A DNA stretch of 64,000 nucleotides. Source: an uncultured SAR116 cluster alpha proteobacterium (GTDB lineage: Bacteria; Pseudomonadota; Alphaproteobacteria; Puniceispirillales; Marisalimonadaceae). A program made the position numbers and the translations under genes. The first letter of the stretch is position 1, and the number at the start of each line of letters is the position of its first letter. Positions 1 to 9,422 of this stretch are shown one piece after another. Under the pieces are notes generated by a model. That model was not told where the DNA came from. It did not search any database and was given only the letters and a program-made list of their open reading frames with translations. The stretch spans positions 28,848 through 92,847 of the forward strand of contig CACIRZ010000002.1 in NCBI GenBank assembly GCA_902589185.1, given 5' to 3'.

Positions 1-1145
1 CCAACAATTGGCATTATTATAAGACCAATATTTAGCGGAATATACTCACCTGCAAATCCTAAAATTATACCGCCGATAGTTAATGATCCAAAAGAAACAC
101 TTGACCACCATGTTAAAACTCTTGCCCTATAAAATTCTTCAACTTCAAGTTGAATAATTGTTTGCGTCCCAATACCAACAATAGTTGTCGTAAAACCAAC
201 AACAGTAAATGCAACAGCCATTATGTAAACATTTGAAATAAAACCTATAATGCAACTTACGAATAATCCAAGAAACAGAATTGGAACTAATTTAGTTTCA
301 ATTTTAATTTTGTCACTTTTTCTAACTCCTATCCAAATAGATGCAATTAAAGCCCCTATGCCAGCCGTGGTTGTTATTAAAGATAGCCCAAAACTACCTT
401 GCTTTAAAATTTCTCCTGCAATTGTAGGTTGAATTTCAAGCATTCCCCTCACAAAAAAAGCACTAATCAAAACAATGAATAATCCTTTCGCGATTATTGG
501 AGTTTTTAGAGCGAATTTCCCACCTTCTATTAGTCTTGAGAAAAAATTTCCTTCAGGTTTGTTATCTTTTATTCTTTTTCTGAGAGGCATATAACATAAA
601 ATTGGAATTAAGGGTATGTAAGAAATTGCAGCTAGAAGAAACGTTGTTTCGAGATTGAAAAAGGCTATTGAGCCTCCTGCAAAAGCAGGACCAACAACTC
701 GAGAACCATTAAAAGATGCAGAATTTAATCCAACTGCACTCGCAAGTAAATTTTTTGGAACAACAATAGAAACAAAAACCAACCTAACTGGATGATAGCA
801 TGCACTTAATAAGCCTTGTAAAATAGATAAAAAAGCAAGTGTAAACAAAGTATGTTGATCTAAAAATTGTAAAAACCAAATAAGTATACCAACAAGCAAC
901 ATTAAGGTTTTTAAAATAATACTCGCAATTCTCATGTTCCAATTTTCAGCAAAGACTGCAAAAAAAGGTCCCAATAATCCCGCGGGAGCCATAAGAGCTA
1001 AAGTAACGAAACTTGTCCAAAAAGTTGATTGTGTAATTTCCCAGGTTAGCCAACCAACCCCAATTTTTTGTATCCAAAGTCCTAAAAGAGCAATAGTATT
1101 GCTATAAAAATATAAACTAAATGATTTATTTGATAATGCATTCAT
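1..1145 (-). CDS. MFS transporter, EntS/MFS_3-like (3' end off the window)
   Basis: Reading the minus strand from an ATG at 1145 gives an open frame of about 381 codons that runs off the left edge, so the C-terminus is missing. The translation is strongly hydrophobic, with regularly spaced membrane helices. It begins MNALSNKSFSLYFYSN and has the MFS_3/EntS pattern (GLWIQKIGVGWLTWEIT, later SRVVGPAFAGG near the fifth helix). Members of this family export siderophores or drugs; the substrate here is unknown. Its start overlaps the stop of the upstream alpha/beta hydrolase gene by one base (TAATG), so the two are probably translationally coupled. Confidence 0.8.
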   Translation of the reverse strand, partial: MNALSNKSFSLYFYSNTIALLGLWIQKIGVGWLTWEITQSTFWTSFVTLALMAPAGLLGPFFAVFAENWNMRIASIILKTLMLLVGILIWFLQFLDQHTLFTLAFLSILQGLLSACYHPVRLVFVSIVVPKNLLASAVGLNSASFNGSRVVGPAFAGGSIAFFNLETTFLLAAISYIPLIPILCYMPLRKRIKDNKPEGNFFSRLIEGGKFALKTPIIAKGLFIVLISAFFVRGMLEIQPTIAGEILKQGSFGLSLITTTAGIGALIASIWIGVRKSDKIKIETKLVPILFLGLFVSCIIGFISNVYIMAVAFTVVGFTTTIVGIGTQTIIQLEVEEFYRARVLTWWSSVSFGSLTIGGIILGFAGEYIPLNIGLIIMPIV

Positions 1146-1969
1146 TAATTAAAAAAAACTTCTATAGCTTTATTAAAACTAGATGCATCCTCACAATATG
1201 GTGCATGACCTACATTTGATATTTCTATTACTTTTGCATGAGGTAAAGATTTTTCTAAATTATTGGAACGTTCACTAGAAACAACTATATCTTTTGAACC
1301 TTTTAAAATAAGACATGGTTGATTAAGTTTTAATAAATATTTTGAAGTATCAAGTTGCTGCATTGCCATACCACCACATTTAATTGAAGCTTCTGTTATT
1401 TCTTTACTTATAGCAGATAAAAAACTAAAGATTTCTCCATTCTCTAAATCAGGTAACATTTTTTTTATTCTTAATTGACCGAATGCTTCATCAGAAAGTT
1501 TTTTTCTATCTTCAAGTCTTTGACTATAAGCTTGCCTTAAAGGACTTAATGGTGGCAAAGCATAGCCTTTATGAGTACAAGATAAAACTACTCTATTTAC
1601 AATCTCGCCAAACTCTGCTGAAATAATTTGAGCTAACATCCCGCCCATTGAATGTCCAACAAGATCTAACTTTTTAATTCCGAGATTATTCAATAAATTG
1701 ATAACTAGTTTAGCAATCATATACATTGTAAAATCTGCCGAATCTGATTTTCCAAAGCCAGGGGCATCAATTGCAATTACTGATCTTTTGTTCTTGAAAT
1801 ATAAAAATTGATAAGCCCAACTTTTACTATTTCCGTTGAAGCCATGAAGAAACAAGATAGGTAATTCATCATCAAATTTTTGAAACCTATAAGATATATT
1901 CAGATTGTATTCTTTGTCTTTATAAACTTTTAATTTTGGAAGTTGATCCAAAATTTCTAAATAATTCAA
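1145..1969 (-). CDS. alpha/beta hydrolase
   Basis: 274 residues with the alpha/beta-hydrolase fold throughout: oxyanion-hole HGFNG near residue 42, nucleophile elbow GHSMGG with Ser107, an acid in GSKDIVV (Asp227), and the catalytic His255 in NVGHAP. No signal peptide is seen, so it should be cytosolic. The start is TTG at 1969, preceded by GGAGAAGAAAA, which is a good ribosome binding site. It sits directly upstream of, and overlaps, the MFS gene. Substrate is not predictable; ester, lactone or C-C bond hydrolysis are all possible. Confidence 0.85.
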   Translation of the reverse strand: MNYLEILDQLPKLKVYKDKEYNLNISYRFQKFDDELPILFLHGFNGNSKSWAYQFLYFKNKRSVIAIDAPGFGKSDSADFTMYMIAKLVINLLNNLGIKKLDLVGHSMGGMLAQIISAEFGEIVNRVVLSCTHKGYALPPLSPLRQAYSQRLEDRKKLSDEAFGQLRIKKMLPDLENGEIFSFLSAISKEITEASIKCGGMAMQQLDTSKYLLKLNQPCLILKGSKDIVVSSERSNNLEKSLPHAKVIEISNVGHAPYCEDASSFNKAIEVFFN

Positions 1970-2103
1970 TTTTCTTCTCCTGTAATTTTATTTTTGAGCT
2001 TATAAAAACAAAAAGAAATAATTATTAACTTAAACTTATTTTATCTTTTGACTCTATGTAATTTTTAATTCAATGTTTTTTTAGATTATTGTAGGAGAGT
2101 AAA

Positions 2104-3693
2104 ATGAAATTAATCAATAGACTTTTTATTATTTTAATAAGTTGTCTTTTATCAAGTGTAGCCTTGGCAAAAGATCTCACTGTTGGATTAAAATCAGAGC
2201 CTAGCTCTATTGATCCACATTATCATAATCTTGGTCCTAATAACGCTTTTGCAACCCATATTTATGGAACATTAGTTGGGTCAGATGAAAATCAACAACA
2301 TTATCCAGATTTGGCCACTTCATGGAAACCAATCAATGATACCACTTGGGAATTTAAACTAAGAAAAGGTGTAAAGTTTCATGACGGAAGTGATTTTACT
2401 GCAGACGATGTTCTCTTTACGGCTCAAAGAGCACAAAATGTTCCTAAATCTCCATCGGGTTTTGGCACTTATTTAAAGGGGAAAGAGTTTATTAAAATTG
2501 ATAGTCATACAATTCACATAAAAACAAAGAAACCCTATCCATTAATGCCAAATGATATTATGACAGTTAAGATTATATCAAAGAAAAATGGGGAAGGCGC
2601 AACCACAGCTGACTATAATAGTGGTAAAGCAGCAATTGGTACTGGTCCCTATAAGTTTGTAGAGTGGGTCCCAGGAGACAAAATAGTGTTAAAAGCTAAC
2701 GAAAATTATCACGGAGCAGGTACTGGTATGCCTAAATATAAAAATGTATTATTTAAGCCAATCAAGTCAGGACCAGCAAGAATCGCAGCTTTGCTTGCTA
2801 AAGACGTAGATTTTATAGATAACGTGCCTCCATTAAATGTTGCTAAAATGAAAAAAAATCCAACTATTAAATTAAATAGTGGACCTTCAAATAGAGTAAT
2901 CTATCTTCATATGGATCAATTCAGAGAAGATTCTCCACACATAAAAGCAATTGGTGGTGGTAAAATCAAAAATCCATTGATGGATGTTAGAGTTAGAAAA
3001 GCTCTATCTTTAGCAATAAACCGTGATGCAATGGTTTCAAAAGTGATGGAAGGTATTGCTGTCAAGGCAGGCCAATTATTACCAGCTGGGTTCCATGGTG
3101 TTTCTGATAAAATGAAACCTGATGCGTATGACCCTGCAGCTGCAAAAAAATTATTAGCAGACGCTGGATATGGAGATGGTTTTGAGATGACTATTCACGG
3201 TCCAAATGACAGATATATCAATGATGCTAAGATTGCTGAAGCGTTAGCTCAAATGTTTTCAAGAATTGGAATTAAAGCAAAAGTTGAAACAATGCCAAAA
3301 GCTGTTTACTTCAAAAGAGCATCAAGAGGTGGTCCAAATAAGAGCCCTGAATTTAGCTTTATGGTCCTTGGTTGGGGTGCTGGTTCAGGAGAAGCATCAT
3401 CTCCATTAAGAGCTTTATTACACACTTATGATAAGTCTATTGGTATGGGGAGAGCAAATAGAGGAAGACATTCTGATCCAGTTGTTGATAAGCTAATTCA
3501 AAAAGCTCTTGGAACAGTGGACTCAGACGCCAGAGGCAAACTATTAGCTGAGGCTACTGAAATATCAGTAGGTAAAAACTACGGTGTTATTCCAGTTCAT
3601 TATCAAATGAATACATGGGCCGCTAAATCTGGCTGCAGCTATACTCCAAGAACAGATGAAAGAACAATAGCTACATATTTAAATTGTAAATAA
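2104..3693 (+). CDS. ABC transporter substrate-binding protein, peptide/nickel family (SBP_bac_5)
   Basis: 529 residues with an N-terminal Sec signal ending around VALAKD. The body matches the oligopeptide/dipeptide binding family: an early LKSEPSSIDPH segment, the LRKGVKFHDG motif, and the RKALSLAINRDAMV motif. It should be a periplasmic receptor feeding the two permeases just downstream. GGAGAG lies seven bases before the ATG. A perfect 26-base palindrome follows the stop codon and separates it from the permease genes, as is common where the binding protein is made in excess. The ligand is probably a peptide or acylated amino acid, judging from the deacylases in the opposite operon. Confidence 0.93.
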   Translation: MKLINRLFIILISCLLSSVALAKDLTVGLKSEPSSIDPHYHNLGPNNAFATHIYGTLVGSDENQQHYPDLATSWKPINDTTWEFKLRKGVKFHDGSDFTADDVLFTAQRAQNVPKSPSGFGTYLKGKEFIKIDSHTIHIKTKKPYPLMPNDIMTVKIISKKNGEGATTADYNSGKAAIGTGPYKFVEWVPGDKIVLKANENYHGAGTGMPKYKNVLFKPIKSGPARIAALLAKDVDFIDNVPPLNVAKMKKNPTIKLNSGPSNRVIYLHMDQFREDSPHIKAIGGGKIKNPLMDVRVRKALSLAINRDAMVSKVMEGIAVKAGQLLPAGFHGVSDKMKPDAYDPAAAKKLLADAGYGDGFEMTIHGPNDRYINDAKIAEALAQMFSRIGIKAKVETMPKAVYFKRASRGGPNKSPEFSFMVLGWGAGSGEASSPLRALLHTYDKSIGMGRANRGRHSDPVVDKLIQKALGTVDSDARGKLLAEATEISVGKNYGVIPVHYQMNTWAAKSGCSYTPRTDERTIATYLNCK

Positions 3694-3705
3694 CTCAAAA
3701 TTAGT

Positions 3706-3731
3706 GAACTAGAGCAAATTTGCTCTAGTTC
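3706..3731 (+). terminator. 26-bp perfect palindrome followed by a pyrimidine run, between binding protein and permeases
   Basis: The two 13-base arms (left arm GAACTAGAGCAAA) are exactly complementary with no required loop bases, and TTCTTTT follows. It lies 13 bases after the stop of the binding-protein gene and 20 bases before the permease start. It may partially terminate transcription or protect the upstream mRNA from 3' exonucleases, giving more receptor than permease. It is strong as a structure; its effect is inferred. Confidence 0.65.
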
Positions 3732-3751
3732 TTCTTTTAAAAGATTACAAA

Positions 3752-4729
3752 ATGACTGCATTTATTTTCACAAGATTTGCTCAAAGTGTGCTTGTATTAT
3801 TTATTATGTCCCTATTGGTTTTTGGAGGAGTTAATCTTGTAGGCGACCCTGTGGAAATGCTTATTAATCCTGAAGCTGATCAAGCAGAGGTGGAAAGAGT
3901 AATAAGAGAACTTGGTCTTGATAGACCCGTGACAGAACAATATTGGTATTTTTTAATAAATGCATTTAAAGGGGATTTGGGAGACTCATTTATTTTTGGT
4001 GAACCCGCTCTAAAACTTATTATCCAAAGAATGCCTGCAACACTAGAACTTGCCTTGTTCTCATTATTTATATCTCTAATTATAGCAATCCCATTAGGTA
4101 TATATGCTGGATATAATCCTGACAGCAAACCAAGTAAAGTTATTATGGCAGGATCTATCTTAGGTTTTTCAATGCCAACATTTTGGGTTGGGATTATATT
4201 TATAATGATATTTGCGGTCCAACTTGGATGGCTTCCATCTACTGGCAGAGGGGAAATTGGAACCTTTATGGGTATAAATAGTTCTTTGTTTACTCTTAAT
4301 GGATTATCTCATGTTTTCTTACCTGCATTAAATTTAGCATTATTTAAAATTTCTTCAGTCATACGTTTGACGCGAGCAGGAACAAGAGAAATAATTCTTC
4401 AAGATTATATTACATTTGCTAGATCAAAAGGAATCTCAGAAAAAAGAGTGGTATTAATTCATGTTTTAAAAAATATTTTAATTCCAATCGTTACAGTTGT
4501 TGGTCTAGAATTCGGATCATTAATTGCTTTCTCAACAGTTACAGAAACTGTATTTGCATGGCCTGGTATGGGAAAGTTAATAATTGACTCAATCTATAAT
4601 CTTGATCGACCAGTTATTGTGGCATACTTAATGATCATTGTAACATTTTTTGTATTTTTAAACTTAATTGTCGATATCCTTTATACATTTTTAGATCCTA
4701 GAGTAAGAATTAAGGGGAATCATCAATGA
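3752..4729 (+). CDS. ABC transporter permease, DppB/OppB type
   Basis: 325 residues, starting with the typical membrane helix IFTRFAQSVLVLFIMSLLVF, then the periplasmic segment with DPVEML and LGLDRPVTEQYW, and five further membrane helices. The EAA-type loop is seen around GTREIILQDYITFARSKGIS, and the family-typical ETVFAWPGMGKL occurs near residue 270. It is the first inner-membrane subunit of the importer and overlaps the next permease by four bases (ATGA). Location and order match dpp/opp operons. Confidence 0.93.
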   Translation: MTAFIFTRFAQSVLVLFIMSLLVFGGVNLVGDPVEMLINPEADQAEVERVIRELGLDRPVTEQYWYFLINAFKGDLGDSFIFGEPALKLIIQRMPATLELALFSLFISLIIAIPLGIYAGYNPDSKPSKVIMAGSILGFSMPTFWVGIIFIMIFAVQLGWLPSTGRGEIGTFMGINSSLFTLNGLSHVFLPALNLALFKISSVIRLTRAGTREIILQDYITFARSKGISEKRVVLIHVLKNILIPIVTVVGLEFGSLIAFSTVTETVFAWPGMGKLIIDSIYNLDRPVIVAYLMIIVTFFVFLNLIVDILYTFLDPRVRIKGNHQ

Positions 4730-5604
4730 GTCCAAAATTAAGAAAATTTGTTGAATTCTGTAAGGATTTTTCTTCAAACAAAGTTGCTCTTGTAGCTTTT
4801 TTTATTTTTTTACTTATCCTATTTGTAGCTATATTTGCACCTTTAGTGTCGCCAACTGATCCTTACGATCTCAATACTGTCAGCATTATGAATAGTAGAT
4901 TACCACCATTTTCTGAAGATTTTTCTGGTAATTATTTTTTACTTGGAACTGATGGTGCTGGCAGGGATATGGTTTCAGCTATATTTTATGGATTGCGAGT
5001 AAGTTTAGGAGTTGGTGTTCTTTCAGGTATTTTTGCATTAATAATTGGTTCATTTTTTGGAATTTCAGCTGCTTTTTTTGGAGGTAGGTACGAGTCAATT
5101 ATTATGAGAATTGTTGACATTCAACTTAGTTTTCCATCTATTTTAGTTGCTTTAATTATTCTCGCAGCATTTGGTAAAGGCGTAGAAAAAACTATAATTG
5201 CACTGATTTTGGTTCAGTGGGCATATTATGCAAGAACAGCTCGATCGAGTGCTCTAGTTGAAATAAATAAAGAATATGTTGATGCTGCTAGATGTTTAGC
5301 ATTTGGAAACACACGAATAATGTTTAAACATATATTACCTAACTGTATGGCTCCATTAATTGTTGTTGGTACTTTGCAAACAGCACACGCAATTTCTTTA
5401 GAAGCCACACTAAGTTTTTTAGGTTTAGGCCTTCCCATAACAGAACCATCTTTGGGTCTACTAATTGGAAATGGTTTTGAATATATGTATAGTGGTGACT
5501 TTTGGATTAGTATATTTCCTGGGGTTGCATTACTTATAACTGTCGCTTCTATAAATTTAGTTGGAGATCATCTGCGGGATATGTTTAACCCAAGGCTTCA
5601 CTAA
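4726..5604 (+). CDS. ABC transporter permease, DppC/OppC type
   Basis: 292 residues: an N-terminal cytoplasmic stretch, one membrane helix, then FLLGTDGAGRDMVS, which is the hallmark of DppC/OppC permeases. The conserved EAA loop region is ARSSALVEINKEYVDAARCL, and LEATLSFLGLGLP comes near the end. It is translationally coupled to the upstream permease by an ATGA overlap. It ends five bases before the stop of a convergent deacylase gene, leaving no room for a separate terminator. Confidence 0.93.
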   Translation: MSPKLRKFVEFCKDFSSNKVALVAFFIFLLILFVAIFAPLVSPTDPYDLNTVSIMNSRLPPFSEDFSGNYFLLGTDGAGRDMVSAIFYGLRVSLGVGVLSGIFALIIGSFFGISAAFFGGRYESIIMRIVDIQLSFPSILVALIILAAFGKGVEKTIIALILVQWAYYARTARSSALVEINKEYVDAARCLAFGNTRIMFKHILPNCMAPLIVVGTLQTAHAISLEATLSFLGLGLPITEPSLGLLIGNGFEYMYSGDFWISIFPGVALLITVASINLVGDHLRDMFNPRLH

Positions 5605-5609
5605 AATTT

Positions 5610-6599
5610 CTAATAATAATCACTTAATTTATACGCAAGTCTTACTGCTGTTTTACCTGGAAATAATCGTTTGGAAGGCATAATTAAAATAGTCTCTTCG
5701 AAAGGAGCATATACTTCTTTATTATCATCTTTCCCAATCAATACTCCCTTTTTTAAGGTTTCAAAACCTTGCCAATCTTGATCAAATTTAAAATTTTTAC
5801 TTTTGATAGTTATAATTTTCCCAACTTTATAAACATCGTTTTGAAAGTTTAATGCTCTATTTTTATAGATAAAATCATCTGCAAAATTTTCATCCATTAT
5901 TGAAGTGGTTCGTAAAAATCTTATCATAGTCTCAATTGCAACAATTTCAGACGACTTGGCCCAATGTTGCCCACATTCAACTAGAAGTGCATTTTTTTGA
6001 CTTTCTTTATTAGAAAAACCTAAATAGTCTCTCATTCTCATTCCTTCATTATGTCCGGAATCAGATATTATTGGCATTTGCATGCCTACATCGCGAGCGA
6101 AATCAATACCTTTATTTAACATTCCAGCCATCATAAGAGGTATGCAAGGTTTTTGCATTGAATGTATATCCAACAAATAATCGACTTGAGAGACAATGTT
6201 TTTAACTTCATTAGCTCTTAAAAATTCACTAGTTCTTTTTCTTTTGGGATCTTCTAGAACACCTTCTGCCCATAATCTATTAAAATCCTCTTCAACCCAT
6301 CTTGTTCTATTTGGATTAAGAGGATCAAATGCTAAATAAGCCTCAATATTCATAAAACCTAGAGTTAATTTTCCACTTAATGGCCTATAATTATTTTTAA
6401 GAAACCAATCTATAGCAAGTGCCCCACAAGGTTCATTACCATGTACAATTGATGATATAAATACATGTGGACCACTTAAACCACTATCTAATGTAATAAC
6501 ATAGTCAATACCTGTGTTAGATCTTTTGTAAGGAGAAATGTCAGGATTAACTAATTCAACAGGAAATTCATTTTTATAATCTAATTTAGGATCATTCAT
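5610..6599 (-). CDS. succinylglutamate desuccinylase/aspartoacylase family protein
   Basis: 329 residues of the AstE/ASPA branch of the M14 zinc carboxypeptidases. The zinc site is visible: His53 and Glu56 in IVHGNEPCGA, and the third ligand in LLDIHSMQ near residue 147. A family-typical NPNRTRWVEEDFNRLW segment binds substrate, and LVECGQHW near residue 215 carries a likely catalytic Glu. Known relatives remove N-acyl groups (succinyl, acetyl) from amino acids. It is the last gene of a minus-strand operon with the transporter ATPase (5-base gap) and an N-formylglutamate amidohydrolase. That context suggests deacylation of imported N-acyl amino acids; the exact substrate is unknown. Confidence 0.85.
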   Translation of the reverse strand: MNDPKLDYKNEFPVELVNPDISPYKRSNTGIDYVITLDSGLSGPHVFISSIVHGNEPCGALAIDWFLKNNYRPLSGKLTLGFMNIEAYLAFDPLNPNRTRWVEEDFNRLWAEGVLEDPKRKRTSEFLRANEVKNIVSQVDYLLDIHSMQKPCIPLMMAGMLNKGIDFARDVGMQMPIISDSGHNEGMRMRDYLGFSNKESQKNALLVECGQHWAKSSEIVAIETMIRFLRTTSIMDENFADDFIYKNRALNFQNDVYKVGKIITIKSKNFKFDQDWQGFETLKKGVLIGKDDNKEVYAPFEETILIMPSKRLFPGKTAVRLAYKLSDYY

Positions 6600-6604
6600 A
6601 GTTT

Positions 6605-8509
6605 TTAGTTTCTAACCTTCATTTCATCAAATGGTTTAACGTAGTGATCCTCTCCTAATTTAATCATTTGAACATATTCAGGTTCATAGCCTATTGGTCT
6701 TAATAAACTAGGAATTTCGTCATTCATTAAGTTTAACTTCTTTTTTCTTTTGGTTGGATCTGCAATTGGAACTGCTGCCATCAATTTTTTTGTGTAAGGG
6801 TGTTGAGGATTTTCAAAAATTTGGCTTCTAAGTCCAATTTCGACTATTTCACCCAGATACATTACTCCTATTCTATGACTTACTCTCTCAATTACTGCCA
6901 TATCGTGACTTATAAATAGATATGTTAAACCAAATTCTTCTTGTAGTTCCATCATCAAGTTTACTACTTGAGCCTGAATAGAAACATCTAGCGCTGAAAC
7001 TGCTTCATCAGCAATAATTAATTTAGGTTCTAATGCTAAAGCTCTAGCTATTCCAATTCTTTGTCTCTGTCCTCCAGAGAGTTCATGTGGATATCTAGAG
7101 TAGTATTGTTCATCAAGTCCAACACGATTTAAAAGTTTTATTACCCTGCTATTAGATCCTAGCTTAGATTCTAATCCATGAACTATAATTGGTTCAGCAA
7201 TAATTTGACCTACAGTCATTCTTGGATTTAAAGAAGCAAAAGGATCTTGGAAAATCATTTGCATCTTTTTTCTAAACTGTATCATGTCTTTGTTATTCAA
7301 ATCAGTTAAGTCTACGCCTTCAAAAAAAACTTTTCCTCTTGTTGGTGAAGTTAATCCTATTATGCTTCTTCCAGTTGTAGATTTTCCACAGCCACTCTCA
7401 CCAACTAATCCAAGTGTTTCGCCTGGTTGCAAAGTAAAACTTATATTTTCAACTGCATGAATATTTCCACCTGCTCTTCCAAAGTCTTGCTTGATCAAAA
7501 ACCTTGTTGTTAATCCTTTAACTTCAAGCAGTGGAGAAGAAGTTCTATTAACAGTATCTTTCATTTCAACAACTTTTTTTGTCGAAATTTTCTCTTTGTT
7601 TTTGGGATCATCAGAAGATTTAACATCAAGGTTAATAAATTTTGCAGGCAGTTTTTTACCAACCATACTTCCAAGTTTTGGGACAGCTGCTAATAAAGAC
7701 CTAGTGTATGGATGTTTAGGATTTTGAAATATTTCAACAGCTGTGCCTTCTTCAACTTTTTTACCTGCAAACATAACAACGACTTTGTCAGCCACCTCTG
7801 CAACAACTCCCATATCATGAGTTATGAACATTACTGACATACCTATGTCTCTTTGTAACATTTTTATCAAATCCAGTATTTGTGCTTGTATTGTTACGTC
7901 CAATGCTGTTGTTGGTTCATCTGCAATTAATAATGAGGGCTTACAACTTAATGCCATTGCAATCATAACTCTTTGTCTCATTCCACCTGAGAGTTCATGT
8001 GGATATTGATTTAACCTTTTTTCTGGTTCAGGTATTCTTACCAACTTGATCATTTCAAGTGCAATTTCAAAAGCTTCTTTTTTTGTTTTACCTTGATGCT
8101 TAATTATTGTTTCAGTAATTTGCATACCAATAGTAAAAACTGGATTAAGTGATGTCATAGGTTCTTGAAAAATCATTGAAATATCATTACCTCTGATATC
8201 TCTCATTTTTTCTTGATCAAGCTGGGTTAAATTTAGATTAAGATTGTTTTTTGATTGAAGGTTTATTTCACCAGAAACTATTTTACCTCCAGAATAATCA
8301 GTAAGTCTCATTAAAGATAACGCCGTAACTGACTTACCTGAGCCTGATTCACCTACTATTGCAACAGTCTCACCTTTATTAATGTTAAAAGAAATGCCAT
8401 CAACAGCTTTTACAACTTTATCTTTTAATTGAAATTGAACTTTGAGATCTTTTACTTCAACTACTGATTTAGGAATTTTATTTTTAGTATTCAATTTACT
8501 TTTATTCAT
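6605..8509 (-). CDS. fused dipeptide/oligopeptide ABC transporter ATPase (DppD-DppF / GsiA-like)
   Basis: 634 residues holding two complete ABC ATPase domains. Half one has Walker A GESGSGKS near residue 55 and signature LSGGMRQR; half two has Walker A GESGCGKS near residue 368 and signature LSGGQRQR. Each half ends with the oligopeptide-type C-terminal extension (NPKHPYTRSL and NPQHPYTKKL). A charged Lys-rich linker joins them at about residues 290 to 330. It should energise the permeases encoded on the opposite strand. It overlaps the upstream formylglutamase gene by four bases. Confidence 0.95.
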   Translation of the reverse strand: MNKSKLNTKNKIPKSVVEVKDLKVQFQLKDKVVKAVDGISFNINKGETVAIVGESGSGKSVTALSLMRLTDYSGGKIVSGEINLQSKNNLNLNLTQLDQEKMRDIRGNDISMIFQEPMTSLNPVFTIGMQITETIIKHQGKTKKEAFEIALEMIKLVRIPEPEKRLNQYPHELSGGMRQRVMIAMALSCKPSLLIADEPTTALDVTIQAQILDLIKMLQRDIGMSVMFITHDMGVVAEVADKVVVMFAGKKVEEGTAVEIFQNPKHPYTRSLLAAVPKLGSMVGKKLPAKFINLDVKSSDDPKNKEKISTKKVVEMKDTVNRTSSPLLEVKGLTTRFLIKQDFGRAGGNIHAVENISFTLQPGETLGLVGESGCGKSTTGRSIIGLTSPTRGKVFFEGVDLTDLNNKDMIQFRKKMQMIFQDPFASLNPRMTVGQIIAEPIIVHGLESKLGSNSRVIKLLNRVGLDEQYYSRYPHELSGGQRQRIGIARALALEPKLIIADEAVSALDVSIQAQVVNLMMELQEEFGLTYLFISHDMAVIERVSHRIGVMYLGEIVEIGLRSQIFENPQHPYTKKLMAAVPIADPTKRKKKLNLMNDEIPSLLRPIGYEPEYVQMIKLGEDHYVKPFDEMKVRN

Positions 8510-9372
8510 AAAACACCTTTATTGATTTGTGATTTAATCTCATTTAACAAACTTTCAATATTTGTTTTTAAAAGATAAAAATTGTCTGATTTTATTCTTG
8601 TTATTTCATTCATATATAATCTTCTATTAACTTCAATTTGGACTGAATTCTTATTTGTTTTAGGATCACTATAAGCATCTGTAAGTTCCATACCTTTATA
8701 TGGATCATTAATATCAACAGAGTAGTTTAAACTTCTTAAAAAATCTACAATAAGGTCAGTAAATTCTCTTTTACAAGATGTTCCATCTCTATCACCAATA
8801 ACAAAATCTGGTCTCCTAGTACCTTTTTCTTGATCTGACATTGCTGTGGCTTTGTTTTGCATTGAATGAGCATTTATGTGATAAAACTTTCCAAAACTTT
8901 GATAAGTACTACTCATAATTTCTTTGAGTGTTTTATGATAAGGTCTATGATAATTTTTAACCCTGTGAATGAATTCACTAAATTTTATTTTATTTGCATA
9001 CATAGGCTCTCCATTTGGAGGAATGCGCAACCAAATCAGACCAATCCCTAATTCACTCTTAATTGTAGGGTTGAATAAAAATTTTTCTTTCTTGACGTCA
9101 AAATCAATAAGTTCTTCACTTGGAAAATCAGTTTCTGCTCTATTGAGATCTATATAAGATCTAGGAAAATTAGCATTTAGAATTACACCACCTATTTCAG
9201 AAACATAATTATATAATTCATCAACATATGAGTCTTCTGCTTGTCTCAATTTTGAAAATTCAGCTTGATGATTAAAATCAGATGGATAAATAACTCCACT
9301 GTGAGGAGAATCGACTATTAAAGGAATAGATTGACCTTCTTCTCCATCAACGTTTAAAATCGTATCTAGCAA
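8506..9372 (-). CDS. N-formylglutamate amidohydrolase family protein
   Basis: 288 residues of the FGase family (HutG-like): VDSPHSGVIYPSDF near the N-terminus, SYIDLNRAE, the histidine motif HINAHSM and the C-terminal VQIEVNRRLYM. Known members hydrolyse N-formylglutamate to formate and glutamate. No other histidine-degradation gene is near, so the physiological substrate may be an imported N-formyl amino acid. The start is TTG at 9372 with AAGGA seven bases upstream. It is the first gene of the minus-strand operon with the transporter ATPase and the aspartoacylase-like deacylase. Confidence 0.9.
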   Translation of the reverse strand: MLDTILNVDGEEGQSIPLIVDSPHSGVIYPSDFNHQAEFSKLRQAEDSYVDELYNYVSEIGGVILNANFPRSYIDLNRAETDFPSEELIDFDVKKEKFLFNPTIKSELGIGLIWLRIPPNGEPMYANKIKFSEFIHRVKNYHRPYHKTLKEIMSSTYQSFGKFYHINAHSMQNKATAMSDQEKGTRRPDFVIGDRDGTSCKREFTDLIVDFLRSLNYSVDINDPYKGMELTDAYSDPKTNKNSVQIEVNRRLYMNEITRIKSDNFYLLKTNIESLLNEIKSQINKGVL

Positions 9373-9422
9373 AATGAATTCCTTATTTTCAAAATGTATA
9401 AATATTATTGAGTGTAGTAAAA

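Noticed and set aside
250..432. Plus-strand 60-codon frame
   Set aside because: It lies wholly inside the minus-strand MFS transporter frame, which has clear membrane-helix and family features.
6605..8509. Frameshifted pair of ATPase genes
   Set aside because: The reading frame is continuous through both domains and the linker, as in GsiA-like fused ATPases.
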